Notes under the pieces: model-generated
What the model was told of the DNA's origin: nothing
Databases searched by the model: none
Seen by the model: the letters and a program-made list of their open reading frames with translations, nothing else
In this document: piece after piece, positions 1 through 11,000 of the stretch
Layout: each line of letters opens with the position of its first letter
Position numbering within the stretch: the stretch's first letter is position 1
Assembly (NCBI GenBank): GCA_022605955.1
Contig: JAKCOZ010000005.1
Span: 5,924,001-5,988,000 of the forward strand
DNA: 64,000 nucleotides
Direction of reading: 5' to 3'
From: Rallus limicola
Lineage: Eukaryota > Chordata > Aves > Gruiformes > Rallidae
Translations under genes and position numbers: made by a program

Positions 1-1641
1 TTGTCAATCTGTATGTGAATGATCACAGACCCAAGCCACAGCTTCCCCCCCTTGAAATGGTAAGACTGAACCCACAAAGCAGCAGTAACTTGTATGGTGC
101 TTCCAGAGTGTCACCCTGACTTAAGACCCTGGATGTCAAGCACTTTAAGTGTTACGAAAGGTCTTAGTCTAAAGCTTAATAGGGGATCAAGTGGATATTG
201 GCAAAATATGCTGATGTGTGAATGTGCTGGAAATGTTGCTCACCCTGTCTTCTATTTATATTTTTATTATTTGTCTGTGGGAATTAAAACTTCAGGAGGC
301 TTTTATTAAATGTAATTACTGGTACAATTAGTGACAGAAGACAATTATTAATCTGGGTGGCTTCTAAAGAAAGTTTTGTACAGTACATGTTTATGCAGTT
401 ATTTTTAACACACGAATGCTGAATCACTGTGCCTCATTTTGGAGAGAGCTGTTTTTAAACTCTGACACTGTTCTGTGTTGAATTCAGAAGCAGTCTCTGG
501 ACAGAGCTACAGGTTCTTTCCCCATTCCTCATTCTCCATGTCCTGCCTCCACTGGTCAGAGCTGTCAGGTATTGAGAAGCAAAGTAAGGTGTGGTAATGA
601 CACTTGCTTGTTAGCCAGCGCTAAACTCCAATTGCTACTACTTCATTGTAACTATCTGACCTGGTCTATTAACATCATGTTTTGAAAAATGTGTTTGTGT
701 ACTTTGCCATTTGCATGGTTGTTCCTTCTGAAAGTTCCATACTCTGAAATGATCCCTTACAGCAAAACAGATTACTAACAGCGGGTTTGGAATAGGATCC
801 TCAACTTTTAGGCTCAAGAGTGTGATGTGGCAATGATAACTGTGACTTGCACTTACCATTAAAAAATTATTCTGAAGCTTTCTTTTGGTGGCAAATTAAA
901 GATGAGTTGTGTGGACTGTGTGTTGCTGTCTGAATGTGCCTGGCCTCTGCTAAGCCTGTGCCTTCTTTGTCCCATGTGTGGTACCTCTCCTGGCGCAGTG
1001 GGGATGGTGGAGGGGCAGAGAGATTGTGACGGCTGTGATAGAGACAGGATGCTCATCTGTACCAACCTGTAACTAAGCAGAATACAATAATGCCAAGTAA
1101 CATCCTCATACCTGCTTCTAGTAAGAAAAAGAAAACCCACTGGCACTTAACCCAATTATCATTTATGTACCTGCACTTTTTTCATGTATATCCAGAGAAG
1201 TTGAGATGTGTGGCAATTAAAGAATGTTAATTGCCATCCCAAATTCAAAAAACCTTTCAAAATAGTTTCAAGTTGTTAATGGGGTCTTATTCTAAAGTCT
1301 TATGAGTTAAAAATATACTGCATGTGTTGGTAGGAATGAGATTTGATTTTCAGAAGAAAGCCATGTTACGAAAAAATGTCAGTGAACTCCCAGAGGGAAG
1401 TTGGGTGCAAGTCCAGCTGAAAACTCACCCCTGAAGTCCTTGTAATGGCTGATTTATGAATTGCAGCATTAACCTACAGAATTGACACAAACGAGTAATA
1501 AAAAAGCTGACGTTTGTTTTAGTTATATGTGGAGGGGGCTAGGTAACGCTCCAAGCAGCTGAAGCAGCTGCCCACTGAAGAATTTATATCTGGGTGTAGT
1601 GCAACAGTTTTATGTGTGTTTCTATTTTTATCTTTTAACAG
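1..1641 (+). other. MICAL2: MICAL2 intron (partial)
   Basis: Noncoding sequence before the LIM exon. It ends in a T-rich tract and an AG acceptor at 1640-1641. No upstream MICAL2 exon was recognised; short open frames on either strand look random. Nothing else noted. Confidence 0.7.
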
Positions 1642-1828
1642 GGATCTCTGCGAAAAGAATTTCCTCAGTCTGTTGGGGGGAGTGACATTTGTTATTTCTG
1701 CAAAAAACGGGTATATGTTATGGAGCGGCTGAGTGCAGAAGGCCACTTCTTTCATAGGGAGTGCTTCAAGTGTGAAATATGCTCTACGACACTCCGTTTA
1801 GGAATTTATGCCTTTGATGTTGAAGAAG
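1642..1828 (+). CDS. MICAL2: MICAL2 exon encoding most of the LIM domain
   Basis: 187 nt exon, phase 0 in and phase 1 out, with acceptor AG at 1640-1641 and donor GT at 1829-1830. It encodes about 62 residues beginning [10 protein letters not shown] and containing [20 protein letters not shown]. The zinc ligands follow the LIM pattern C-x2-C-x17-H-x2-C-x2-C-x2-C here, with the last two (C-x2-H) in the next exon. LIM domains of MICALs are protein-interaction modules between the calponin-homology domain and the C-terminal region. The motif and its wording match MICAL2 as I know it; the paralogues MICAL1 and MICAL3 are the main alternatives, and synteny with PARVA favours MICAL2. Confidence 0.95.
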
Positions 1829-2871
1829 GTAATATAGGAACTACTTAAGCATATTTTAAAATGTCCAAGTATTGATGCTTTTAATGGAACTAGGGAAAAA
1901 GACCTGGCCAAGTAGCTCGGTCAGGAGGAGGTCTGCCAAATATGGTTTTTGCGTCCATGCTGATCTGTGAGTCCTTGTACATGCGGTTCTAGTCTTTCAA
2001 AAGAATCCAGTTATGACAGACCTGAGCTTTAAATGAAGAAATCATCAATGAAAAATAAGTTGTGACCAAAACATGGTTTGTCCAATCACAGGTCAACATG
2101 GGGAGAATAAAGGATGTTTTTCTTCAACAATACAGATTTTTTCTGATCTCTTACTTATAGCTGACTATTAAATAAAGTGATCTATAAGGATAAGCCAAGA
2201 TAGTGGCAGATATACATGGACAGGGATGAATGTAAGTTATTTCTTTCAAGATTTTACAGCTCAGGAGTTGAAAGGAATAGTACTGTCCAGACAGTGGTGT
2301 AACTCATTTCAGTCTGCTGTAGAACAGCTCTCAAACCCACCTACAGCCTGGGGTTTAGGGATGAGGATTTTTTCTTTCTTTTCAATTTAATGGGTAATTA
2401 TTAAACTGGATTGAAATTCCCTTGTCACTTCCAAATGGTTTAAATAGATCCTAGTGTTATCTTGATTTCTTGCTTCAAAAGGACTAAGACTCAAGGCCCA
2501 AGGTGGTTCTTTTGCTGTTCAGAGAATCTTCTGCAAAGAATTTTTGAACTGATTATATAACTTTTTGATATGTGATGTCTTGTGCTGGATTGTGATTTGG
2601 TGTTTATAGAATTTTGTTTTCCTGCTGTTTACTAATCTTATATTAATACGATAGATAGTGGTAGATAAAAGACTTTGTTTTATTTAACACACGTGCAAAT
2701 CTGTGTACTGTAAAAGAAACGCGTTCAGAGCTGTGAGATGTTTGGAATTGGTGGCAAGTGTCCCTTCCTTTTGCTGTCTATTAATTCCCACGATTTCATC
2801 TTATAGATACAACGGTGAGGTTTTTAGTCCATATATATAAAATATTGTATGATTTATTTTTTCTCTTTTAG
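1829..2871 (+). other. MICAL2: MICAL2 intron
   Basis: Intron of about 1.04 kb inside the LIM domain coding sequence, AT-rich, ending in a pyrimidine-rich tract before AG at 2870-2871. No other feature supported. Confidence 0.85.
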
Positions 2872-2960
2872 ATAAGTTTTACTGTAAACCTCATTTCAAG
2901 CACTGCAAAATCAGTACTAAGCACAGAAAGAGAAGAGCAACATTACCGCTCCAAGGAAAG
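2872..2960 (+). CDS. MICAL2: MICAL2 exon encoding the end of the LIM domain
   Basis: 89 nt exon: its first two bases complete a GAT codon with the previous exon, and it ends in phase 0 at a GT donor (2961). It encodes DKFYCKPHFKHC, which supplies the last LIM zinc ligands (Cys, then His three residues on), followed by the basic stretch KHRKRRATL. The basic run resembles the lysine/arginine-rich segment that follows the LIM domain in MICAL2. Frame and ligand spacing make this call very secure. Confidence 0.94.
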
Positions 2961-3299
2961 GTACATACCGGTTGTTATATTAATGCAGGAGGTGTTGAGG
3001 CATCTTTACTCAGAACAAAGTGCAATACCTGTCTATGTACGGGTCTGAGAGATGTTTTCTACCTAATGTTCAGAAGTAGTAAAATCAGTACTAATATATA
3101 ACCTCCTGGTTCTGTGAATTTGGCATATTTATAGTCTGGTTCTCAATGGAAATCGGCTTTTCCTATGGAATGCAAAGTTGAGCTTCAGAGCAATTGGAGA
3201 TGACAGTATATATAAAAACTTGAAAAAGATAGTAGAAGCTGAACCTTGCCATTTTTAGAACTATATTTAACGTTGTGTATTTTTAATGTTTTGTGTAAG

Positions 3300-3686
3300 G
3301 AGGCAACAGAAATATGGAAGAAAGAGGAAGCCAAACCCTCAGCAAACACCACAGAAAGCACTTTGTCTACTGCTAGCAGTCCAGAGGACAGGTCCCCAGG
3401 TATCCTGACTTCCTTCTTTAGGGGCACGCTAAGCTGGCCCCTTCGGGTGACAAGGGATCTGCTTGACATTCCCAGACGCCTGTCTAACTGGATGCATGGT
3501 TTTCTGCACGCTACCAATCTTCATTTCAGGGACAATGCATATAACTATACCTACTTGTATGAACTCTTGAGCCTTGGTGTGCCATTCCTCTGTGCTCTTC
3601 TAGAGGTACTTACTCATATGTACCGGGAAGCAGAGCTATCACTTGAAAATGTGCTTGAATGGGTGAAAAAATTCTATAGGGTTTAA
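3300..3686 (+). CDS. MICAL2: MICAL2 alternative terminal exon with hydrophobic tail
   Basis: Acceptor AG is at 3298-3299 and the frame continues in phase 0 from the LIM exon. The first 33 codons (EATEIWKKEEAKPSANTTES and on) are an acidic/Ser-Thr linker. At 3399/3400 a good donor (CCCCAG|GTATCC) could splice the transcript onward. If it is read through, the exon adds about 95 residues with LSWPLRVTRDLLDIPRRL, an amphipathic basic stretch, then DNAYNYTYLYELLSLGVPFL, a hydrophobic segment, and ends LEWVKKFYRV at TAA 3684-3686. This tail resembles the C-terminus of the canonical shorter MICAL2 protein as I remember it. The hydrophobic stretch (about 20 residues) could associate with membrane, but that is inference. 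The exon is therefore both an internal and a terminal exon. Confidence 0.88.
   Translation, partial: EATEIWKKEEAKPSANTTESTLSTASSPEDRSPGILTSFFRGTLSWPLRVTRDLLDIPRRLSNWMHGFLHATNLHFRDNAYNYTYLYELLSLGVPFLCALLEVLTHMYREAELSLENVLEWVKKFYRV
3399..3401 (+). promoter_or_regulatory. MICAL2: Alternative splice donor deciding the MICAL2 C-terminus
   Basis: The exon sequence CCCCAG is followed by GTATCC, a good match to a donor. Splicing here leaves one base (G, phase 1). The exon at 21506 begins with AC, which completes GAC and opens the frame RCPPTADEPTSPKKVK. Phase agreement supports use of this donor in a long isoform. Use in RNA is inferred. Confidence 0.7.
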
Positions 3687-4322
3687 ATTCTTCTACATGT
3701 CTTGCTCAGTTGTGCCTTTCAGATTTTCAAAATTAACAGCCTCGCTATTTTCTTGAGGGCTTTTGTTCATTTGTTGTTTTTCATTTTCATGCAATTACTT
3801 GTGTGATTTAAATGAACAGTGGATTCCTTTTGATATAAACGAGGTGCAATCAGAACTTTCAGTGTAAAATGTACTGTATGTTAGAGCATGAAGGGCAGTG
3901 TCCAGACACATTTCCAGAACACAGAGACAGATGAAGGATATTTTCTAAGTTCCCCCGTTTTATCCTGTGATCAAGACCACTGCAAGGGTCTTCTCCTTGT
4001 GTGTGCCCCGCTTTTTTTTTTTTTTGTTAGACCAAGAAAGAATATATGTTCTTTCAGATGTTTGGGGAGTATTTATGACAAATGACTGGGTTTTGAAACC
4101 TGAATATGGCGCATAGCTTTTTTTTTTTCCTTGCTTTAATCTTTGCTCTGGGTTAATGAGGTTTATAACTTGCATGAATATGTTTTTTAAAAAAATAAAT
4201 AATGTATTTAATTGACATTGCTCCTAGTCATGCCTTTTACATTTCTGACATGTGATAGATACCCTTTCTTGATAGTGGGAATAATCTGTACTACTAATTT
4301 ATTGAAGTTGTTTTGAAATAAA
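3687..4322 (+). other. MICAL2: 3' UTR of short MICAL2 transcript
   Basis: AT-rich sequence after the stop codon. Two AATAAA hexamers (4194-4199 and 4317-4322) could end the transcript; which is used cannot be told. Poly-T runs near 4012-4025 and 4120-4128 are low-complexity tracts. Confidence 0.6.
4194..4199 (+). promoter_or_regulatory. Poly(A) signal candidate, short MICAL2 isoform
   Basis: AATAAA about 510 nt after the stop at 3686. A second copy lies at 4317-4322. Both sit in AT-rich sequence where chance copies are common. Confidence 0.45.
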
Positions 4323-7300
4323 TTTGAAGAGCAAATCTTAGTAGAGTGAAGGCTTGATTGAAACTGTAATTAGACCTGACTTACTCCTCAAGTCGAGGCT
4401 CCCTCATTAGGCTGCTGATTGGAGGAATGTCAGTTTATGGAGCACTGATCTGTAATAGCAGTCACTGCTGTTGTGCCTCTAGGTAGTCACTGCTCCAGTT
4501 GTATTTTGGAATTTTTAAAAAATACAAGTTGGGTATTTAATTCATTTCAGTGCGTGAAGTGGGTGGCAGAAAGGTGAAATTCCATTATCTGTAGCAGCTG
4601 TTAAGTAAATTTCTTTCAGATGTCTCGCAACAAGGCCTCCCTTAATCAGAAGATGTCTGGACAGGTTAAATAAGGTATTTAATGGCAAGGAGACACCAAC
4701 ATCCCAAATTCTGATTACTTTCAGCCTAGTTAGCCAGTGAGGTAAGCATGCTCCCTGCCTCTTAAATGCTTAAATTCAGAATTTCATGAGGAAATAGGTA
4801 AATACATAAACATGGTAATATGTATATCCTAAAATTAAAAGCATCTGTAACATTTATACCTAGCCAAAAGAATATAGGAAATAATGTTGTGTTCAACGAG
4901 CACCAAAGTTCAGGATCACCTTCCAGTGATTTTAAATGACTGCGCTGCTTATGGGCTGCGGTTTTTGGGATATTTTTTGTTAAACATAATTTGGAAAAAG
5001 ATTATTTCAATTGTTTTGTTTCTTAGGTGTTAAAAAGAAATGTGTCTTCTGTTTAAAATAAATGACAAACTGGTTTTTTCTTCTAGATAGTTTGACTTTC
5101 TTCAAACTAAAAGGATAAAGTTTTTTCACATTTTAAATTTATGTATTTTGAAAAAACTGTCTTAAGCATACATACAGAACTTGAAAAAGCACTTGAAGAA
5201 AATTGTTTAGGTATAAGGTAGCATTTGTTTGAAATGACTTTCCATTAATGCTCAAACATGTATTAGCAAAGCTTTGCTAGATAATTGACTGGACACTGAC
5301 AATTTCAGTAATATGGTGGACGTCTGTATATATCTTAAGAAATGTATCTGTACTTTTTTTATAGCATTTTAAAAGAAACAAAACCCAACCACCTACTTTG
5401 GAACACTGTATACTTTATAATTGTTTGCTAATGGTAGTAATTGTTTCACCCTAAAAAGTAAAAAACCTGCAGTGCAATTTACTGTGTTACTCTTACAACA
5501 TAGGAGTAAAGTTTTAAAATTTGGCTTGCCATCAATCTTGATTTCAGTAGAGTCTTTAGAAATGCTTTTTCCTGAAATTTTCTCCTGCTGCTTACTACAG
5601 AATATTTTCTGCTTTTCATCTGAGTGAGCATAATGCTAAACTTACAGAAAGTGGTAATACAGTAAGAAATTTGAAAATCTCTGTTGTTCAATGAATTTAA
5701 AGCAAATGAATCTTACAAGTAGAAAGTTTAGAAATTAAAATAAAATTTAAAAGATCATATTTGCTTTATATAGATTTATATAGTAGGGAATAAAATCCCT
5801 ACATTCCCAAAACAAAATTCAGGAACTTGCATAATGAAAACATTTTCCTGAGGCATCCTGATTACACCGCATAATCCACTGGGATTTTGCAGGTAATTCA
5901 AGGTTTTCTACAGGTATCAATCTAATTGATAGACCTATTTTTAAATCTCTTCTCATTGATATTCTGCTAGTAAGATTCAAACCTGTTTGTCCTCATTCAT
6001 GATGCAATGAAAAAAGATATTTTCATTTTGGCCACTTCTTCTTTGTGCCAACATAATCTTTCTTATACAACCAAGTTCTGATGCTTTCTTACACAACCAA
6101 GTTAAGTTCTATTGTTTTTTCCCTGCTGTCTTGTCTGTCAATCTTCCTTGTTGCTTTTAGTCCAATTCATCATTCCGGTGCTGCACCCGCTCACTGGCTG
6201 AAGCCTTTCTGCTCTCAGGTGATTTTTTTTCCGCTTGCCAGTTCCCAAATTGTGTGACTAACACTGTTTGACAGCATTTTATTGCGCCTTTTTTAAGACT
6301 TTTGGAGCAAACTGTGTGTGTCTGGTATATTAATGGATGCAAGCTTTGGCATGATCATTTAACCTGTTGTTGAGTTCATGGTTCTAGAAAAGGTGACATC
6401 TGTGCTGTCTGTAGGGAATGTTTTTTCCTGTGTCTGTGCATGCACACTTCCTTGTGCCTTTAAGTTAAGCTAGGCAAGTAAATTGCTATTTGCAAGAAAT
6501 AGCTAAAGCCTTATTTCCTTCACAGCATCAAAGGAAAGGTTTAAAATAAGGTCAGTACAAGATCAGCCACCTGATTCCCCTGGTTAGTGTGTGGTCATCT
6601 ATTTCTATTGAACACAAATATGCAGTGAGCAAGCAATGCTCAAGAGCTGTAGTGCTTTCTAAGCATTTCATACTGGGGAAAGTACAATATAAAAGGGTTC
6701 TGTCAAAAAAGTGGCCGAAGCGATGCAGGTTCCAGTCTTCTGCCCCAAGTAACAGAGTAGGCAGGCCTAACAGCAGTACGTGTGCATGCTCTTCTCAGTC
6801 TGTAATATCAGAATGCCAAGTTTGTATAACTGGAGTGCTTTGGTTTGAAATGTTTGGTTAACTAACCGACAAGGCCCTGTTTGCCACTCTGATGAATGGA
6901 TTTTTCTTGCTGCATGAGACATTGCCACTATTCTCTATGACAAATTTGTGGGATTAGTTCCTATGTATTTTTTTTACATCAGTTCCAGTATGTGTAATCA
7001 TGTGTTGATAATCCAGAATGGGAAATGAATCCAAACAAGAACCAAGGGCTTGATCTGACAAGCAAATGCACTAAGGTTTTGTTGGACATGGCCGTGATCC
7101 AGCCTTCCCTGCTGAGGTTCCCTTTCAAAGGGGAAGGCCGACAGGAGTTGATCTGAGCAGCAGTTTTCAGGAGGGGCTGAGCACGCTTTGCCACTTGCCC
7201 CATTTCATATGCCTCTGCCAGGAATGCCCATGGGCTTGGGGTCAGAGTCCACGACTCCTCATCTTGCTGACCTTATGTTTGTATGACTAAAGTATTTATT

Positions 7301-7379
7301 TGTGTGGGTATCCTAAAATGCCATGATAGCTTTGAAATACCCACACTGTGCTCACATAGAAACCTCTATTTTAAGCGTC

Positions 7380-7508
7380 ACTTCCTGCACAAATGGTTAG
7401 GACATGACTTCCTGTGTATTTCAGGACTAAGGTGTTTTGTTACAAAGCTTAGCATGATTTGAGATGAAGGTTATGACATAATGGTCTGCCATTTCAAACC
7501 ACTTCCTG
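7380..7508. promoter_or_regulatory. Cluster of three ETS-type sites
   Basis: The 8-mer ACTTCCTG (reverse complement CAGGAAGT, the core bound by ETS-family factors) occurs at 7380-7387, 7407-7414 and 7501-7508. About two copies would be expected by chance in the whole window counting both strands, so three in 129 bp is notable. Enhancer function is inference. Confidence 0.35.
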
Positions 7509-10500
7509 TTGCTGTGTTTTTATGCTCTGTTGCAGAGTCTTCCTAGCTCTTCCCAGCCTTTGAGGATTCTGTCCTTCTCCTCCTAAATCATCTGTCTTCA
7601 TTTTACTTTATAATCTTAACTGAATATTTTTATTAAATAGTTTTTAACGCTGTATTTAAATTTTCACATGGAAATTCTGTATTTTGCACACAGTGAAAAT
7701 TGTTTTAGCTTTATTTATGGTATCTGCTGTAAACAAAAATAAATGTAGTTCTTTATAAGTCTCCTTGTTTCATCTCTTCCTTTTAAAAATATTTCTTGAG
7801 GACAGAGACTTAATAGTGACTTCACACTCGTTTTGCATCTTCCTTTTCTGGTGTTGCTGCTGTGTTATCTTTGTTGTGGCCCAAAGGCCAGAGACCATTG
7901 CTGTGGTGGTATATTTGCAGGTCTGTCCCTTTTCAAAGGACTATACATTGGAGTCCTTGACAAGTTATCCCATCCACTGCAGATCAGGAGGTGCCTGGTG
8001 TTGAGATTTATCCTTCCTGGGAATAAGCTGATGTTGGTGAGGATGTGGGCTGCTTATGTTGCATACGCAAATGATACTTGTCCTCTTCTTTTTGACTTCC
8101 ATTACCTTTCCTTGTGGTTTTATTTTACATATTAACAAATGTCATAAAGGTCGTTCTAAGTGGATGTGTTTGGGATGGTATATCTCGTACGGGAAGAGCA
8201 GGTAATAACTGTGGGTAAAGCTTTACCTTTGCTACTGGCTCTGGAGTGCTATTTCCCAGCTACCTGTATTTTCTGGATCCTGGAAGCTGCAGTTAATGGT
8301 GATTTGCTAACAGTGGCCTTGTTATTTATTTGTTTAGCCTTCCTTTGCTCTGTCATGGCTTTTTTAGATTTTCAGTTTTGTTTCTAAAGCTGGTGGTGTG
8401 ATTCTTTTTAAATGACAGGTTCTCCAAAAGAGCGTTCCTAAGTATTCATCCCATTCATCATCTTTGTTTTGATTGCTCTTCAATTCCTAAACTCTAATTT
8501 CTTCATTTATACTTCAAGAAAAGAACAAATCCCAGGAAAAAATAGTTCAAATAATTTAATGGAAAGATTGTGATTTTTTTTTTCTAAAGTTAATTAAAAC
8601 AGAGCCTCTCTAAGGCTGTTTGAATGACAGAAATTTTTTTTTTTTAAGTGTTGCTAAAGACAACATTGCTAAAAAACAACAAATGTTATTCCCAGAGAAC
8701 TATGCCATCTTCCTTGCCAAAGAAAAAGCCTCCATGCACAGTAGAAAGTTTGCTGTCTGAGGGGGGAGATGATTTATATAATGAAAACATGGGGCAGCAA
8801 ATACCATTTAAGACAATACTTGGCACCTCCTTAATTGCAATGGACAAAGCAATTCGGGTAAAGCTAAACTAAAACTCTTACACAGTTTACAGTTTTGAAG
8901 CAGGCTCATTTCTGCCATCTTGATCGTTTTACACAGAGTTAGTGGCATGAAAACATCAGAAGAGGTTTTTGTGTCAGCAGAAGGCGATGATTTATTTGGC
9001 ACTGAAGCTTTGAGAGTCATCAGATGTTCATGCTGTTCTCATAAAGTTTCACTTATTCCTGCTAAAATATCAGTACAAAAACTTGGAACCGGGGTAATGT
9101 GAGAGTCTAGATTTGTTTGTAATTGTGTTTCTTGTGGTGGTGCAGAAGGCCTGAAAAGTCCAATCACTAGCAAATCCTGTCCCTAGAGGGATGTACCTAG
9201 CAGCGAACAGCCCCTGCCCCAGAAGCCTAGTGCACAAGGGAGGGCACAGTGTACAGGAATGAAAGAAAACAGACAAACTGAGCAAGGTGAGGGGAACTAA
9301 TCCATGTTAGTTCACTCTCTCTCAGATGAAGTTCATATACAATAAAACTAAATATTCCTCATTTTGCTTCCAGTAATGCTGCTAAAGGACAAGAACAGTG
9401 GGTTCAGTTCTGTGCAAATGTAACAAGCCTACTTTGGGACTCCTGTCCACAGGCCACATGAGCAGACCTCTGAGACTAGGAAGCTTGACTCCTACTGCTT
9501 GACTCAACTTGTACTGAGCTCTCTCCAAAACCTCCAGTGTTCCCAGTCTCCAGCAAGCTGGTGCTGTTATAACACACACGAAAGCAGTAATGCTGTGTCC
9601 CTTTGTGTGGCTGGAATTGGTAGCGGTGCTTATTGGAAAGGCAAATGGGCTGCTACCCAGGTCTCAAGCTGCCGCTGAACTGGGTTGCCATCCAAAAGTT
9701 ATACTTCAGGAGCAGAGGAAACTAATGCCTATTTACAAATACTTGAAATCTACTTGATGTTATAGGTGCCATTATAGCACTAAAAGTGCAGAGGTGATGT
9801 TTGCTCTGTCTGATAGGCTCAGGAGTTGCTTTTTCCTTCTCTTTATCTGCTTCAAATGGCTTCTGGACTTGTCTGTTGCCACTGGGGCCATTTGAGTTGG
9901 AAATGTATACATAGATGTGTTTTTTTGTGAAACACCAGGCTAAGCTTTCATTCTCAAAGCAAGGCAGCATTACCTGCCTAAATGTCTATTAATGAAAATC
10001 AAAGATGTTGGGATTCTATAAAGGTAACCTTCCTTTATTTGTAATTATGCTAATGCTTTTTAATGAAAAAGATCTTGCAGTTCTTAAACAGCATTGATTT
10101 GAAAAAAAGAGCACAGATCAAACTTCTTAAAATTGTTAAAATTCAAACATCAGCCTTTCATTAGCTCTATCAAAAGGAGTCATTTTTATTCATCTCTGTT
10201 TCTCCTAGATTGCTACAGCTATGAAATGCCAGTGAAAGTTGCTTCTCTATGTATTCCAACCTCAAGCAAGGGCTATGGCCAGCGTTTTCCCACAACATTA
10301 TGACAATTAGTTACTATAATTGGCTTTAATCCACTTCTGGCTGGCTCATTCTTCACATTCCAATCAAAACAATGAGTTCTGAAATGCACTGAATACTGCA
10401 TTAATATTTATGTTTTGAAGACATGACATGTTTATAGACGACTTGATTTTTTTGCATGAATGATCATGTTGCTGAAGATCAGAAGACATTATGTATTAAT

Positions 10501-10929
10501 GCTTGATCCAAGTATATATATTAGTCATGTTACTATTTCCCCAGGTGTCTCTCCTTTTCTCCGTGAATTGTGTTAACATAAAAAGAAGGGAAGCTTTGCT
10601 CTTATCTCATCAGGTGGTGGGCTCCAAACTTGTTTGAAATGGATGGAATTTCTGATGGGTTTTTTGAAATGTGAAATTGCAAAGGAACCTGGCTGTTGCT
10701 TTAGTCTTGAATTTTCTCTTTCAGCATTCATTCTGCAGGTTTTTGTTTTAAGGTTCATTTATTCACATCTTTGTTTTAAGGGGCTTTTCTTTCTGGTTTG
10801 AGTCTGTGTGCTAAAAAATATTGTTTTGACAGACACTGTGATCTCTCTAGAGTCTGAAACTCTTGTCACTACACTCTAGAATCGCCATTACTACATGCAT
10901 TAATATACCAGACTGATGCCAGTTGCTCT

Positions 10930-11000
10930 GATAAAATACATATTATAGAATAAATTATATATTATATTTTAGAATATATAAAATATGTAATATAGAATTA
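10930..11000. repeat. AT-rich low-complexity tract
   Basis: Almost pure A/T, with repeated TATAGAAT and ATATTATA words and partial self-complementarity (CATATT near the start, AATATG near the end). Probably a simple-repeat derivative. Confidence 0.5.

Noticed and set aside
1936..1945. CCAAATATGG, a perfect CArG box (SRF site) in a MICAL2 intron, attractive because MICAL2 acts on SRF signalling
   Set aside because: The CC(A/T)6GG pattern is expected several times by chance in 64 kb of AT-rich DNA; a single copy is not evidence.
7765..8387. Cluster of hydrophobic plus-strand open frames resembling membrane proteins
   Set aside because: T-rich DNA translates to Phe/Leu/Cys-rich peptides; frames are short, overlap and have no family resemblance.
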